The notes: generated by a model from the sequence alone, not told the origin. DNA of 64,000 nucleotides from Bacillota bacterium (GCA_023395555.1 JAEWYQ010000088.1:97507-161506); one strand, 5' to 3'. Counted from the stretch's first letter, positions 51,483 to 60,902 are shown. Made by a program: numbers and translations.

Positions 51483-53720
51483 CTAAGATTCATTCGCCGA
51501 GCTGCGGAAATCCTTCGGGGACATTCCGTAAATCTTTTTAAAGGCCCGGCGGAAGCTGTTGGAATTATTATAGCCCACCTCCTGGTAGAGAAGGGAGACA
51601 TTGATATCGGTTTCCTTCAACAGATGCAGGGAATGCTCCATGCGGATACGCTCCAGGTAGCTGGAGAAGTTCTCCCCGGTCTCTTCCTTGAACAAATAGG
51701 AAAAATAACTTTCAGAGATGGAAAATTCATCGGATATCTTCGTCAGGCCCAGGGAGGGATCCATATAATTCTTGTTGATATAAGCTTTGATATTGGTAAT
51801 CAGTTCATTGCCGCCGGAATTGGTCTCGGACAGCTCGCACAGCAAAAGTGCGATATCCTCACAGAGCTTCAGGGACATATGCTGGTCGAAAAGGGCATCA
51901 ACGGAATTCAGTCCGGCTTCGTTTTTCTCCGTATTCTTAAGGCTGAAACGGATTCTGTATAGGGTGTTATGAATATCCGAGATCAGGTATTTAATAATAT
52001 TAATGGGAAGGGAGCGTTTCTCCATATTCTCCTGGCGCAGCAGCTCAAAGATCTCCAGTACCTGGCTCTTATTCCCCACTGTGATAAAGTTGGTAAGCTG
52101 TCTGGTGAGCTCGATGGGATAATAGAAGCCTCCCTGCTCCCGTTCAATCTTGGAATAAGTACGGATAATATGCTTTTTCGTGGTATAGGTGACGGCCTGT
52201 CTGGCCTGCTGGTAGGATTTCCAGGTGACCATCAGCCCGCTGTTCCAGTCGCCCAGTCCGGCAAAGGTCCAGATGGAGTGGGTGCTCATGAGATATTCAT
52301 GCAGCGTCCGGAACTTCTCCTTTACATTGGAGCTGGAGGAGGCATCGGGCTCTTCCAGGGGGCTGGACAGCAGGATGGCGTATTCCCTGTCGTCGGAGCT
52401 ATGGATATAGGCCGCTTCCCCGAAGGTGTGTGCGACTGCCTTTTGAATAATTTCTTTATAATTGGTGGTGTCCGGTCCTGTAACCGCGGAATCCGCCACA
52501 TACAGCTCGAATTGATTGACATAGGCCACGATATACAGAACGGTGAATTTGCGCTGTTCCGTGGAAATATTCAGATAGTGCCGGGCATACTCCAGCTCCT
52601 CCTGGGTAGAAATACCGCCCTGCATGATCTTGGCAAGATAGGAGAACTGGATTACGGGGATCTGCTCCTCTGCCATTTTCTGCAATGACTTTTGTGTGGT
52701 CAGGATGTCCTGCAGTTCCTTGCCCAATTGAAGAATTGGCTTTACATTGCTCTTGGACAGGAAGAAAATCATAATAAACTCCACCAGCAGGGCGGCGAAT
52801 ATGATGAGCAGGAAAAGATCACGGTATTGTATCAGGGAATAGAGAGAAGCATCCACCGGCTGAATCAGATAGTAATTCCAGCCATTATACCGGGAACGGG
52901 CATGGGTGACAAACATATTCTCCCGATGCCCGGCAGTATATTCTGAGAAACCATTCTCATAGGGCAGGGAGGTCAGACGCCCGGCATCGGCTTCCTCGCT
53001 CTTTTCTCCCAACAGGGTGAAGGCGGGACTGCCGTTTTCATCGGTAACATAGAGATGGCCGGATTCGTAAAAATTCAATTCACTGAACGCATCCGCAAGC
53101 TTTTGATGATCAATCACGAAGCAGATGGTGGCAGGTACGTTTTTCAGGGTATAGGAATTCAGGGGAAGAATATATAAGTAGGAGTATGCGGGATAGGGGG
53201 TATAATAAGGAGCCAGCGGTACAAGATGCTTGTAGGAAGCGGAGGCGTTCATCATGTCTAACCATTCCTCATACTTATCCTTATGATACCATTCTCCTGT
53301 GTAATAGAACCTGGATTGCTGAAACTGGCTGAAGGACAGGATATAATCCGGCTTCTGCAGATAGATGAAATAAGTGCTGCTGGGCAGGAGGGATTCGGTA
53401 AACACATAGACAGACAGGTCGTTCTTTGCACGATAGGCTTCTATGTAATAATCACTTTCATTGGAGGACTGCCAATTGGCAAGGCGTATGACATGGGAAT
53501 TGGCGGCAACCTGTCCCGCCAGCGCGTCCATAGTTTCAAATTTGCTGTCCAGATCGCTTATGGTCTTTTCAAGGGTGAACTTTGTCTGGGTCCGGATTTC
53601 AGTGCGCACATTTTTTATACTGATACTATATAAATAACCGCCCATAATCAGAATTACAAGGAGCAATGCACTGTATGAGATTACAAAACGCCTTAGAAAT
53701 CGGTTATTCTTAGTATCCAT
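51483..53720 (-). CDS. Membrane-spanning AraC-family regulator, YesS-like
   Basis: This 745-aa one-protein sensor-regulator has a transmembrane helix at about residues 11-32, an extracellular sensor region (about 35-292), a second helix (about 295-318, LLIIFAALLVEFIMIFFL), a cytoplasmic linker and a C-terminal AraC DNA-binding domain (about 640-740). The two HTH motifs read LTKISDEFSISESYFSYLFK and VSLLYQEVGYNNSNSFRRAFKK. B. subtilis YesS has this layout and activates rhamnogalacturonan genes; by position this protein probably senses pectin fragments outside the cell and turns on the neighbouring transport operon. AAGGAG lies 8 nt before ATG 53720. Confidence 0.9.
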   Translation of the reverse strand: MDTKNNRFLRRFVISYSALLLVILIMGGYLYSISIKNVRTEIRTQTKFTLEKTISDLDSKFETMDALAGQVAANSHVIRLANWQSSNESDYYIEAYRAKNDLSVYVFTESLLPSSTYFIYLQKPDYILSFSQFQQSRFYYTGEWYHKDKYEEWLDMMNASASYKHLVPLAPYYTPYPAYSYLYILPLNSYTLKNVPATICFVIDHQKLADAFSELNFYESGHLYVTDENGSPAFTLLGEKSEEADAGRLTSLPYENGFSEYTAGHRENMFVTHARSRYNGWNYYLIQPVDASLYSLIQYRDLFLLIIFAALLVEFIMIFFLSKSNVKPILQLGKELQDILTTQKSLQKMAEEQIPVIQFSYLAKIMQGGISTQEELEYARHYLNISTEQRKFTVLYIVAYVNQFELYVADSAVTGPDTTNYKEIIQKAVAHTFGEAAYIHSSDDREYAILLSSPLEEPDASSSSNVKEKFRTLHEYLMSTHSIWTFAGLGDWNSGLMVTWKSYQQARQAVTYTTKKHIIRTYSKIEREQGGFYYPIELTRQLTNFITVGNKSQVLEIFELLRQENMEKRSLPINIIKYLISDIHNTLYRIRFSLKNTEKNEAGLNSVDALFDQHMSLKLCEDIALLLCELSETNSGGNELITNIKAYINKNYMDPSLGLTKISDEFSISESYFSYLFKEETGENFSSYLERIRMEHSLHLLKETDINVSLLYQEVGYNNSNSFRRAFKKIYGMSPKDFRSSANES

Positions 53721-53830
53721 GAAAAAGCTCCTTATCTCTGTTTTAATTGTTTTGATTTTGTTAACAGTATACCACGTCTTCCATATAACGGCAAATAAAA
53801 AGGGTGCTACAAAACCCGAAGTGTTACAGT

Positions 53831-53986
53831 CAATGTCATTAAGTTAAAGCCCGCAGCACTTCATCGAGCCACTTTTACTTGCCTTACCTTCGTGCGTTCA
53901 AAACGCTCCGCTTCACAAGATGCACTCAGCCGGTCAGCGTAAAAGTGGCTCGATGAAGTGCTGCGGGCTTTAACTTAATGACATTG
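53831..53986. repeat. Perfect 48-bp inverted repeat with 60-nt loop
   Basis: Arms 53831-53878 (beginning CAATGTCATTAAGTTAAAGC) and 53939-53986 are perfect reverse complements over 48 bp. The 60-nt loop contains a short GCGTT/AACGC hairpin. Flanking DNA adds an imperfect outer stem (GTGCTACAAAAC near 53804-53815 with GTTTTGTAACAT near 54004-54015). It lies between uxaC and the AraC gene, both on the minus strand, and contains no gene. It looks like a MITE-type insertion or a strong structured terminator; target duplications are not evident. It accounts for most of the 306-bp gap 53721-54026. Confidence 0.85.
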
Positions 53987-54026
53987 GGTTATAAGGTTCA
54001 AGTTTTGTAACATCCCTTCAAGGATT

Positions 54027-55436
54027 TTAGTTTGCGGTAAACTGGAAATAGTTCAGGGTATTGTAATAGGAGATGCCCTCCACGATTTCCTTTAACAGGC
54101 CATAATCCGCGGGATACTCGCCGTTCTCCACCCAGCCGCCGATAAGGTCGCACAGGATGCGGCGGAAATATTCATGCCTGGGATAGGAGAGGAAGCTTCT
54201 GGAATCCGTCAGCATGCCGATAAATCCGGCCAGATATCCTAAGTTAGCCAGATTGGTCATCTGCTCCATCATACCGGTCTTATTGTCATTAAACCACCAG
54301 GCACTTCCGTGCTGTATCTTCCCTACGGAGGAGCCATCCTGGAAACAGCCGATGATGCTTGCGATGGAAGCGTTGTCATGGGGGTTCAGGCTGTAGATGA
54401 CAGTCTTTGGCAGAGCGTTCCTGCTCTCCAGGGCATTGAGGAAGTTGGCCATATGGGCGGAGGGAGCATAATTATTAATACAGTCATAGCCGGTGTCGGG
54501 CCCGAGGGACTGGTACATACGGCCGTTATTATCCCGTTTGCAGCCGTAATGAAGCTGCTGCACCCAGCCCAGCTCATGATAAAGCTCTCCCACATACAGC
54601 ATAAATGCGGTCTTGAACTGCTGTACCTGGAGAGGGGTGAGGTCTTCTCCCCGGAGTCTCTTCTCAAAGATGGACTGGATCACATCGTCAGAAGCGGGCT
54701 CATACATAATATAATCCAGGGCGTGATCGGAAATATTGCAGCCGCAGGAAGCAAAATAATCCATCCGCACCTTCAGAGCCTTCTTCAATGCGCTGAAGCT
54801 ATCCACGGTTAGCCCGGATGCGGCGCTCAGCCTTTCCAGGTAGGCCGGATAGTCCGGCTTATCCAGGTTCATAGCCTTGTCCGGCCTCCAGGCAGGAAGA
54901 ACTGTCACATTAAAATCAGAATCCTCAGCAATCTGCTTGTGCCATTCCAGGGAGTCGGCCGGATCATCGGTGGTGCAGATATGGGTTACATTGGAATGCT
55001 TGATAATATTGCGGGCACTCATGGAGGGCTCTGCCAGCTTGGCATTGCAGAGCTTCCATACCTCCTCGGAGGTCTTCGGGCTTAAGGTGCCATAATAGCC
55101 GAAGTAGCGCTGAAGCTCAAGATGACTCCAGTGATACAGAGGATTTCCGATGGCTTTGGACAGGGACTCTGCCCATTTCTCGAATTTCTCTCTGTCGGGA
55201 GCGTTGCCGGTGATGTAATACTCGTCGATTCCGCAGGTGCGCATGAGCCGCCATTTATAATGGTCGCCTCCCAGCCATACCTGGGTGATATTGTCGAAGC
55301 TTTTATCCTGCGCGATCTCCTGAGGATTGATGTGGCAGTGGTAATCAATAATGGGTAGGGGAGCCGCATACTCGTGAAAAAGCTTCTTCGCGGTATCGGT
55401 GGATAACAGAAAATCCTTGTCTAAAAATTGTTTCAT
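54027..55436 (-). CDS. uxaC: Glucuronate/galacturonate isomerase
   Basis: This 469-aa cytoplasmic enzyme interconverts D-galacturonate with D-tagaturonate (and glucuronate with fructuronate). The amidohydrolase-like metal site IDYHCHINP (His33, His35) is present near the N-terminus, followed by GDHYKWRLMR, VTHICTTDDP and LTDSRSFLSYPRHEYFRR, all characteristic of UxaC. Length is normal. It is the first step for galacturonate released by the neighbouring pectinases. The gene is 59 bp downstream of lacI on the same strand and is probably in the same transcript, so it would be subject to the lacI operator at 56524. Confidence 0.96.
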   Translation of the reverse strand: MKQFLDKDFLLSTDTAKKLFHEYAAPLPIIDYHCHINPQEIAQDKSFDNITQVWLGGDHYKWRLMRTCGIDEYYITGNAPDREKFEKWAESLSKAIGNPLYHWSHLELQRYFGYYGTLSPKTSEEVWKLCNAKLAEPSMSARNIIKHSNVTHICTTDDPADSLEWHKQIAEDSDFNVTVLPAWRPDKAMNLDKPDYPAYLERLSAASGLTVDSFSALKKALKVRMDYFASCGCNISDHALDYIMYEPASDDVIQSIFEKRLRGEDLTPLQVQQFKTAFMLYVGELYHELGWVQQLHYGCKRDNNGRMYQSLGPDTGYDCINNYAPSAHMANFLNALESRNALPKTVIYSLNPHDNASIASIIGCFQDGSSVGKIQHGSAWWFNDNKTGMMEQMTNLANLGYLAGFIGMLTDSRSFLSYPRHEYFRRILCDLIGGWVENGEYPADYGLLKEIVEGISYYNTLNYFQFTAN

Positions 55437-55495
55437 AAATAAGACACCTGCTTTCGTTAATTTATCTTTCCTTTGATTTATCTTTATGCGGCGGA

Positions 55496-56503
55496 TTAAA
55501 AACGGGTGGTACCCCGCTTCTTAATCTCCGCAGGATAAACAGTCTTCAGAGGGACGGCCTGGCCGTTGAATACGCCCATCAGTGTTGTAATACAATTGGC
55601 GCACAGCGCTTCCAGCTTGTTATCAATGGAGGTCAGCTCCGGCTCGCTGCACAGGGCGACGATGGAATTATTATAGCCGATGATGGAAAGCTGGCGGGGC
55701 ACCTCCAGGCGGTGTTCCTTGGCATATTTCAAAGCCCCGATTGCCAGTGTGTCATCCGAGGCTATGATTGCCTCCGGATGAATGCCCTTTTTCCTTAAGG
55801 CGGTGAGATAATCCCTGACCTCCAGGATGCCGCCGTGGATATAATGGGTCAGCTCCTGCAGCTTCGCCGGATCGGGGCAGACGGCTTCCATCGCCGTAAG
55901 GAAACCGGATATCTTCTTATTGCCGCTGTAGGATTCCGAGTTGTACAGATAGAGAATATTCTTCAGCCCGTCCCGGATCAGAGCGCTGGCGGCATCATGG
56001 ACAGCACGGTAATCGTCGCACAGAGTGCAGTAGATATTGCTGCCGTCCAGAGCGGCATTCAGTATCATGATGGGCACCTGCCGGGCGGCATGTCTGATAT
56101 AGTCATTCCTGGCGGAATCGGCTTCGACAAAATTAGAGCCCACCAGTATGATGGCATCGGTCCGCTTGGACAGGAGGAGTTCGAGGTATTTCTGCTTCTC
56201 GGAAAGCTCGTACCCGGTGCAGCACAGCAGAACATCGTAGCCGTTGCTGCGAAGCGCCTGTTCAAGATAGTAGACAGCGCTGGCAAGGTAGGGGTCGGAG
56301 GAATCGGCGCACATAATACCCACCGTATGCATGGAGTTCAAACCCAGGCCCCGTGCAAACGCGTTGGGAGTGTACTGGCATTCTTCGATCACCTTTAATA
56401 CCTTTTCCTTTGTCTTTTCGCTGACATAAGAGTTCCCGTTGATCACCCTGGAGACGGTGGCGATGGAAACTCCGGCTTTCTTTGAAATATCATAAATATT
56501 CAT
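55496..56503 (-). CDS. LacI-family transcriptional regulator of the hexuronate/pectin genes
   Basis: This is a 335-aa repressor. The N-terminal HTH reads MNIYDISKKAGVSIATVSRV, followed by a hinge helix (YTPNAFARGL) and a periplasmic-binding-protein-like sensor domain. ATG 56503 is chosen because the HTH must be at the N-terminus; a longer in-frame extension would run through the operator. It is divergent from uxaB and directly upstream of uxaC. Three TGTAA-n4-TTACA palindromes at promoters in this window are natural targets. The inducer is probably a uronate or a pectin breakdown product (inference). The ribosome site (GAGG) is rather weak and distant. Confidence 0.9.
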   Translation of the reverse strand: MNIYDISKKAGVSIATVSRVINGNSYVSEKTKEKVLKVIEECQYTPNAFARGLGLNSMHTVGIMCADSSDPYLASAVYYLEQALRSNGYDVLLCCTGYELSEKQKYLELLLSKRTDAIILVGSNFVEADSARNDYIRHAARQVPIMILNAALDGSNIYCTLCDDYRAVHDAASALIRDGLKNILYLYNSESYSGNKKISGFLTAMEAVCPDPAKLQELTHYIHGGILEVRDYLTALRKKGIHPEAIIASDDTLAIGALKYAKEHRLEVPRQLSIIGYNNSIVALCSEPELTSIDNKLEALCANCITTLMGVFNGQAVPLKTVYPAEIKKRGTTRF

Positions 56504-56522
56504 GGAAGGGGAAACCTCATTT

Positions 56523-56572
56523 CTGTAAATGCTTACAGGAGAAATAATATCATGAACACGGAGTGCTTTCAT
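56523..56572 (-). promoter_or_regulatory. lacI promoter with LacI-type operator
   Basis: On the minus strand, ATGAAA (56572-56567), 17 bp, and TATTAT (56549-56544) are followed after 6 bp by the palindrome within 56523-56538 (plus-strand CTGTAAATGCTTACAG). The operator covers the predicted start point, implying negative autoregulation. The leader to ATG 56503 is about 34 nt. Confidence 0.7.
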
Positions 56573-56761
56573 GCTCTGCGGCCTGGATAAGGACCACGGG
56601 CAGGCCGGTGGTACGAGTATCTTATTCACACACTGTTTATATCTGTTTTATTATATAATATCCGGGGGGCAAAAGCAAGGGCAAGTTATGGTCAATCCTC
56701 TGAAGAGGGAAGGGTAAAAGGAGCAGGCATACCCACCGGTTAAAGCAGAATAAAATTAATA

Positions 56762-56810
56762 TTGACGTTTTAGCAATAGAATAGTACAATGAAATGTGTA
56801 AGCACTTACA
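56762..56810 (+). promoter_or_regulatory. uxaB promoter with LacI-type operator
   Basis: TTGACG (56762-56767), 17 bp and TACAAT (56785-56790) are followed after 6 bp by TGTAAGCACTTACA (56797-56810), a palindrome with 6-bp arms. The placement over the start point is the same as at lacI and the transporter operon. The rest of the divergent region 56573-56761 has no further gene. Confidence 0.78.
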
Positions 56811-56834
56811 GAAATTTTATAGGGGATGAATGAG

Positions 56835-58301
56835 ATGAAAACAATAAGCAGAGAAAGTGTGAGAAAGACGAAGCGTCCTGTTCGGGTGGTTCAATTTGGA
56901 GAGGGCAATTTTTTGAGGGCCTTTGTCGACTATATGATTGACATTGCCAATGAAGCCGGATGTTTTGACGGTGATATTGTACTGGTGAAGCCGATTCCCT
57001 ATGGCAATCTGGACTATTTCCGCCAGCAGGAGAATATGTATACGGTGCTGCTGAGAGGATTGGAGAAGAATGAGGAGAAGAGCGTAAAGCGTGTGGTGAC
57101 CAGCGTAGCGGATACGGTGGCGGCCTACGAAGAGTATGAACGGTATGCGGCTCTTGCCGCATTGGATACCCTCCGCTTTATCGTATCCAATACAACAGAG
57201 GCCGGAATCGTATATGATGCGGAGGATTCCTTTGAGCTTACTCCGCCCAGAAGCTATCCGGGCAAGCTTACAAAGTTCCTGTATGAGAGATTTGAGCATT
57301 TTCACGGTGACATAGGGAAGGGCCTGATCATACTTCCGGTGGAGCTGATCGATGACAACGGAATTCATCTGAAGGAGATTGTGGTACGGCTGGCAAAGGA
57401 ATGGGGGCTGGGAGAAGCCTTTCTGGCCTGGCTGGCAGAGGCCTGCGTGTTCTGCAGCACTCTGGTGGACCGTATTGTCACCGGATATCCGAAGGACGAG
57501 GCAGAGCACCTGTGGGAGGAATTCGGATATGTGGATAACCTTATGGTAACAGGGGAGCCCTTTGCACTGTGGGTAATTGAAAGCGACAGGGAGATCAGAG
57601 AGGAATTTCCTCTGGATAAAGCAGGACTTCCGGTTATTTTTACCGATAACCAGAAGCCTTATAAGAAGCGGAAGGTGCGCATCCTGAACGGTGCCCACAC
57701 CTCCTTTGTACCTGCCTCCTTCCTGGCGGGGAATGATTATGTAAAGGAATCCATGGAGGACGGGGATATTAAGGAATTCATGGTGAAAGCCATATTTGAC
57801 GAAATTATTCCTACCCTGGATCTGCCCAGGGAGGATTTGCTGAGCTTTGCCGAAGCGGTAATTGACCGATTCCAGAATCCGTTTATCAAGCATGCTCTGC
57901 TGTCCATTACCCTGAATTCGGTATCCAAGTGGAGAGCCAGATGTATGCCCAGCTTTCTGGAGTATATGGAGCTGTATCATAAATTGCCGGGACACCTTAC
58001 GTTCTCCCTGGCAGCAATGCTTCAGTTCTACTGCGGGGATGAGCAAAGGGACGGCGCCCTCATCGGCCATAGAGGGGAAGAGGAATATAAGATCATGGAT
58101 GATGCCAGGGTTTTAGAGTTCTTTGTTGCACATAAGAATACAGAAGCAAGCGAATTGACGAAGCGGTTCCTGTCGGAGGAAGCCTTCTGGGGCCAGGATC
58201 TGTCCGCCCTTCCGGGGGTGACGGAGGCGGTTGCCGGATATTTGTCCGACATCAGGGCCTATGGGGTTCGGGAAGCATTAAAACGCGGCGGCTTAGTGTA
58301 A
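56835..58301 (+). CDS. uxaB: Tagaturonate reductase (altronate oxidoreductase)
   Basis: This 488-aa NAD-dependent enzyme reduces D-tagaturonate to D-altronate. The N-terminal nucleotide-binding motif VVQFGEGNFLRAFVDY and the catalytic block KVRILNGAHTSFVPA (Lys, Asn and His of the polyol dehydrogenase family) identify UxaB rather than UxuB. ATG 56835 is preferred because AGGGG lies about 9 nt upstream; ATG 56826 is only one base from that site. The gene follows a LacI-operated promoter and precedes uxaA by 34 bp. Confidence 0.95.
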   Translation: MKTISRESVRKTKRPVRVVQFGEGNFLRAFVDYMIDIANEAGCFDGDIVLVKPIPYGNLDYFRQQENMYTVLLRGLEKNEEKSVKRVVTSVADTVAAYEEYERYAALAALDTLRFIVSNTTEAGIVYDAEDSFELTPPRSYPGKLTKFLYERFEHFHGDIGKGLIILPVELIDDNGIHLKEIVVRLAKEWGLGEAFLAWLAEACVFCSTLVDRIVTGYPKDEAEHLWEEFGYVDNLMVTGEPFALWVIESDREIREEFPLDKAGLPVIFTDNQKPYKKRKVRILNGAHTSFVPASFLAGNDYVKESMEDGDIKEFMVKAIFDEIIPTLDLPREDLLSFAEAVIDRFQNPFIKHALLSITLNSVSKWRARCMPSFLEYMELYHKLPGHLTFSLAAMLQFYCGDEQRDGALIGHRGEEEYKIMDDARVLEFFVAHKNTEASELTKRFLSEEAFWGQDLSALPGVTEAVAGYLSDIRAYGVREALKRGGLV

Positions 58302-58335
58302 TCGCCGCGGCTGGAAAGGAGCAGGATACAGGGAA

Positions 58336-59823
58336 ATGGGTAAGGAAGTAATTAGAATTCAAGATAATGACAATGTTGCAATTGCGCTGAAGGATTTGTG
58401 CTCCGGCCAGGCGGTCAGGGTCGGGGAAGAAGAGATCATCCTCCGGGAGGATATCCCGGCAGGACATAAATTTGCAGTACGGGAGATCGGAGCAGGGCAG
58501 CCGGTGATGAAATACGGATACTCCATTGGACTGGCGAAGGAGCCGATTCTCAAAGGGGCCTGGATTCACACCCACAATGTTAAAACCGGCTTAGGGGAGC
58601 TTCTGACCTATGAGTACCAGCCGGTTCAGGAGCCGGTGAAGGCTGATGAAGAGCCGGTTTATTTCCAGGGATACCGGAGAGAGGACGGCAAGGCGGGAAT
58701 CCGCAATGAGGTGTGGATTATTCCGACGGTTGGCTGTGTGAATGATATCGCCAAGACATTGGAGCGGATGGGGAAGGAGATACTTCCCCCTGAGGTGGAT
58801 GAGATCATTGCGCTGACCCACCCCTACGGCTGTTCCCAATTGGGAGATGACCAGTTAAATACGCAAAAGATACTGGCGGGGCTGGTGAAGCATCCCAATG
58901 CGGCCGGAATTCTGGTGCTGGGACTCGGCTGTGAGAACAACAGCATTGAGGAAATGAAAAAGCAGATCGGTTCCTATAACGAGGAGCGGGTGAAGTTCCT
59001 GATCTGCCAGGATTGGGAGGATGAGATCAACCAGGGCATGGAATATGTCAAAGAGCTGCTGCAGCGAGCCTCCCGGTTCAGACGGGAGCCAATACCTTCC
59101 AGTGAGCTGATCGTGGGATTAAAATGCGGAGGCTCCGACGGATTCTCCGGAATTACTGCGAATCCTGCGGTTGGTGCATTCTCCGACCTGCTGGTGGCAC
59201 AGGGCGGAACCACGATACTGACGGAGGTGCCGGAGATGTTCGGTGCGGAGACCATTTTGATGAACCGGTGTGCCGATGAGAATTTATTTGCTCAGACCGT
59301 GAATTTGATCAATGATTTTAAGCAGTATTATATGGATTACAATCAGCCGATTTATGAGAATCCTTCTCCCGGCAATAAAAAGGGCGGCATTACCACCCTG
59401 GAGGACAAATCCCTGGGCTGCACCCAGAAATCCGGCAAATCCCTGGTGAAGGGTGTGGTACGCTATGGGGAGCAGGTGACGGAGAAGGGCCTTAATCTGT
59501 TAAGCGGCCCCGGAAATGACATTGTGGCGGCTACTGCTCTGGCGGCAGCCGGAGCTCATATTGTACTGTTTACCACGGGCAGGGGGACACCCTTTGGCTC
59601 CCAGGTGCCGACGGTGAAGATTTCCAGCAATACGCCCTTGTATGAGAAGAAAAGGAACTGGATTGATTTTAATGCCGGAAGACTGTTAGAGGATACGGAT
59701 ATGGAGGAGCTTGCCGCAGAGCTGTTCCGGTTTGTATTGGAGATTGCATCCGGGAAGAAAGTAAAGAGTGAGGAAAACGGATACCGGGATATGGCGATTT
59801 TCAAACAGGGAGTGACTCTATAG
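58336..59823 (+). CDS. uxaA: Altronate dehydratase
   Basis: This 495-aa cytoplasmic enzyme converts D-altronate to 2-keto-3-deoxygluconate. An N-terminal SAF domain (about residues 1-95, containing HTHNVKTGLGE) is joined to the large catalytic domain (GIRNEVWIIPTVGCVND, THPYGCSQLGDD, GLKCGGSDGFSGITANPA), a layout typical of single-chain UxaA. The Cys-containing blocks likely hold the metal site. AAAGGAG lies upstream. It is co-transcribed with uxaB. The next enzymes of the pathway, KDG kinase and aldolase, are not found downstream in this window. Confidence 0.95.
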   Translation: MGKEVIRIQDNDNVAIALKDLCSGQAVRVGEEEIILREDIPAGHKFAVREIGAGQPVMKYGYSIGLAKEPILKGAWIHTHNVKTGLGELLTYEYQPVQEPVKADEEPVYFQGYRREDGKAGIRNEVWIIPTVGCVNDIAKTLERMGKEILPPEVDEIIALTHPYGCSQLGDDQLNTQKILAGLVKHPNAAGILVLGLGCENNSIEEMKKQIGSYNEERVKFLICQDWEDEINQGMEYVKELLQRASRFRREPIPSSELIVGLKCGGSDGFSGITANPAVGAFSDLLVAQGGTTILTEVPEMFGAETILMNRCADENLFAQTVNLINDFKQYYMDYNQPIYENPSPGNKKGGITTLEDKSLGCTQKSGKSLVKGVVRYGEQVTEKGLNLLSGPGNDIVAATALAAAGAHIVLFTTGRGTPFGSQVPTVKISSNTPLYEKKRNWIDFNAGRLLEDTDMEELAAELFRFVLEIASGKKVKSEENGYRDMAIFKQGVTL

Positions 59824-60257
59824 TCCGGCGGACAAAACAGTGTTAGGGAAAAGCAAAAACGGGCATGGAATTGTCCGGAAAAGAGTTATGGTGTTCGTCG
59901 AACGCCGGCTACAATTAATAAGTTAATAAGCGGATCTGAAACGACGCGGAAAATGTAGCAATCCAGCCTGTGAAGGGAAGGAGGGTGTGGAACCCCCTGG
60001 ATTGCATTGTATGGAAGAGATGTAATTGGAATTGATATGTCACAGACGAACATAATTATACGTTTGTAACATACCAATCCAGTTATATGTCTTCCTTTTT
60101 TGTATGCAGGGGCCTATGTCCTTTTTTCTTCCGAGGGGAGTATCGCAGGGAAAGCAGAAAAAGTACAAGGGAGGAATAATCTACCGCTTGGCTATTGTAG
60201 AATGGCCCGCAACATGCTATGATGGAAGAGCAACATAAAATGGAAAGGGGTCTTGGT
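59824..60257 (+). other. Gene-free region with possible stem-loops
   Basis: I see no gene in this 434-bp stretch. GCAATCCAG (59958-59966) can pair with CTGGATTGC (59997-60005), and ATTGATATGT (about 60031-60040) can pair with ACATACCAAT (60068-60077), followed later by CTTCCTTTTTTG. These may form terminators for uxaBA. No known riboswitch core is recognised. Confidence 0.35.
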
Positions 60258-60902
60258 ATGAAGTATAAAGCAGTTGTATTTGATCTTGACGGAGTGATCT
60301 GTCATACGGATCATTATCATTACCTGGCCTGGAAGCACTTGGCTGATAAAATAGGGGTATATTTTGATGAAACCATTAATAACCGGCTTCGAGGTGTAAG
60401 CCGGATGGATAGTCTTGAGATTATTCTTGAGCGGTGGGAGAAGGCACCTTTGTCAGAGGAGGAGAAGCACAGGCTTGCAGAGGAAAAGAATGATAATTAT
60501 AAGGAACTCCTAAAGCAGATGTCGGAGAAGGATTTAAGCAGGGAGGTAAAGGAGACGCTGGAGGGGCTTAGAGCTATGGGGCTGAAGCTGGCTATCGGGT
60601 CTTCCAGCAGAAATGCACGGTTTATTCTGGGGCAGATTGGACTTGGAGATTATTTTGATGCCATTTCGGACGGTAATAATATTACGAGGTCAAAGCCTGA
60701 TCCGGAAGTGTTTCTCATGGCAGCGGAGTATCTGAAGGCTGATCCCGGGGACTGCCTTGTAGTGGAGGATGCCAAGGCAGGAATTGATGCCGCCGTTGCA
60801 GCAGGGATGGACAGTGCGGCGATGGGTGACGCGTTGGATTACTCGGAGGCAACTCATCATTTGTCGGCGTTCTCACAGTTGGTACAGATCTGCGGGGAAT
60901 AG
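60258..60902 (+). CDS. pgmB: HAD phosphatase superfamily, beta-phosphoglucomutase type
   Basis: This 214-aa protein has the HAD core DLDGV (nucleophile Asp9, acid/base Asp11), the cap residue cluster GVSRMDSLE typical of beta-phosphoglucomutase, GSSSRNA (motif II), KPDPEVF (motif III) and EDAKAGIDAA (motif IV). It would interconvert beta-glucose 1-phosphate and 6-phosphate, usually after a maltose, trehalose or cellobiose phosphorylase, none of which is adjacent. ATG 60258 is 7 nt after AAAGGGG; upstream in-frame codons lack a site. It appears to be a single gene between non-coding stretches. Confidence 0.88.
   Translation: MKYKAVVFDLDGVICHTDHYHYLAWKHLADKIGVYFDETINNRLRGVSRMDSLEIILERWEKAPLSEEEKHRLAEEKNDNYKELLKQMSEKDLSREVKETLEGLRAMGLKLAIGSSSRNARFILGQIGLGDYFDAISDGNNITRSKPDPEVFLMAAEYLKADPGDCLVVEDAKAGIDAAVAAGMDSAAMGDALDYSEATHHLSAFSQLVQICGE

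Noticed and set aside
56817..58070. 417-codon minus-strand frame opposite uxaB
   Set aside because: It covers the uxaB gene and its operator, and uxaB is unmistakable; no domain is seen in the shadow.
59824..60257. Riboswitch upstream of pgmB
   Set aside because: Some stem-loops can be drawn, but no known aptamer core is recognised and the stems fit weak terminators as well.
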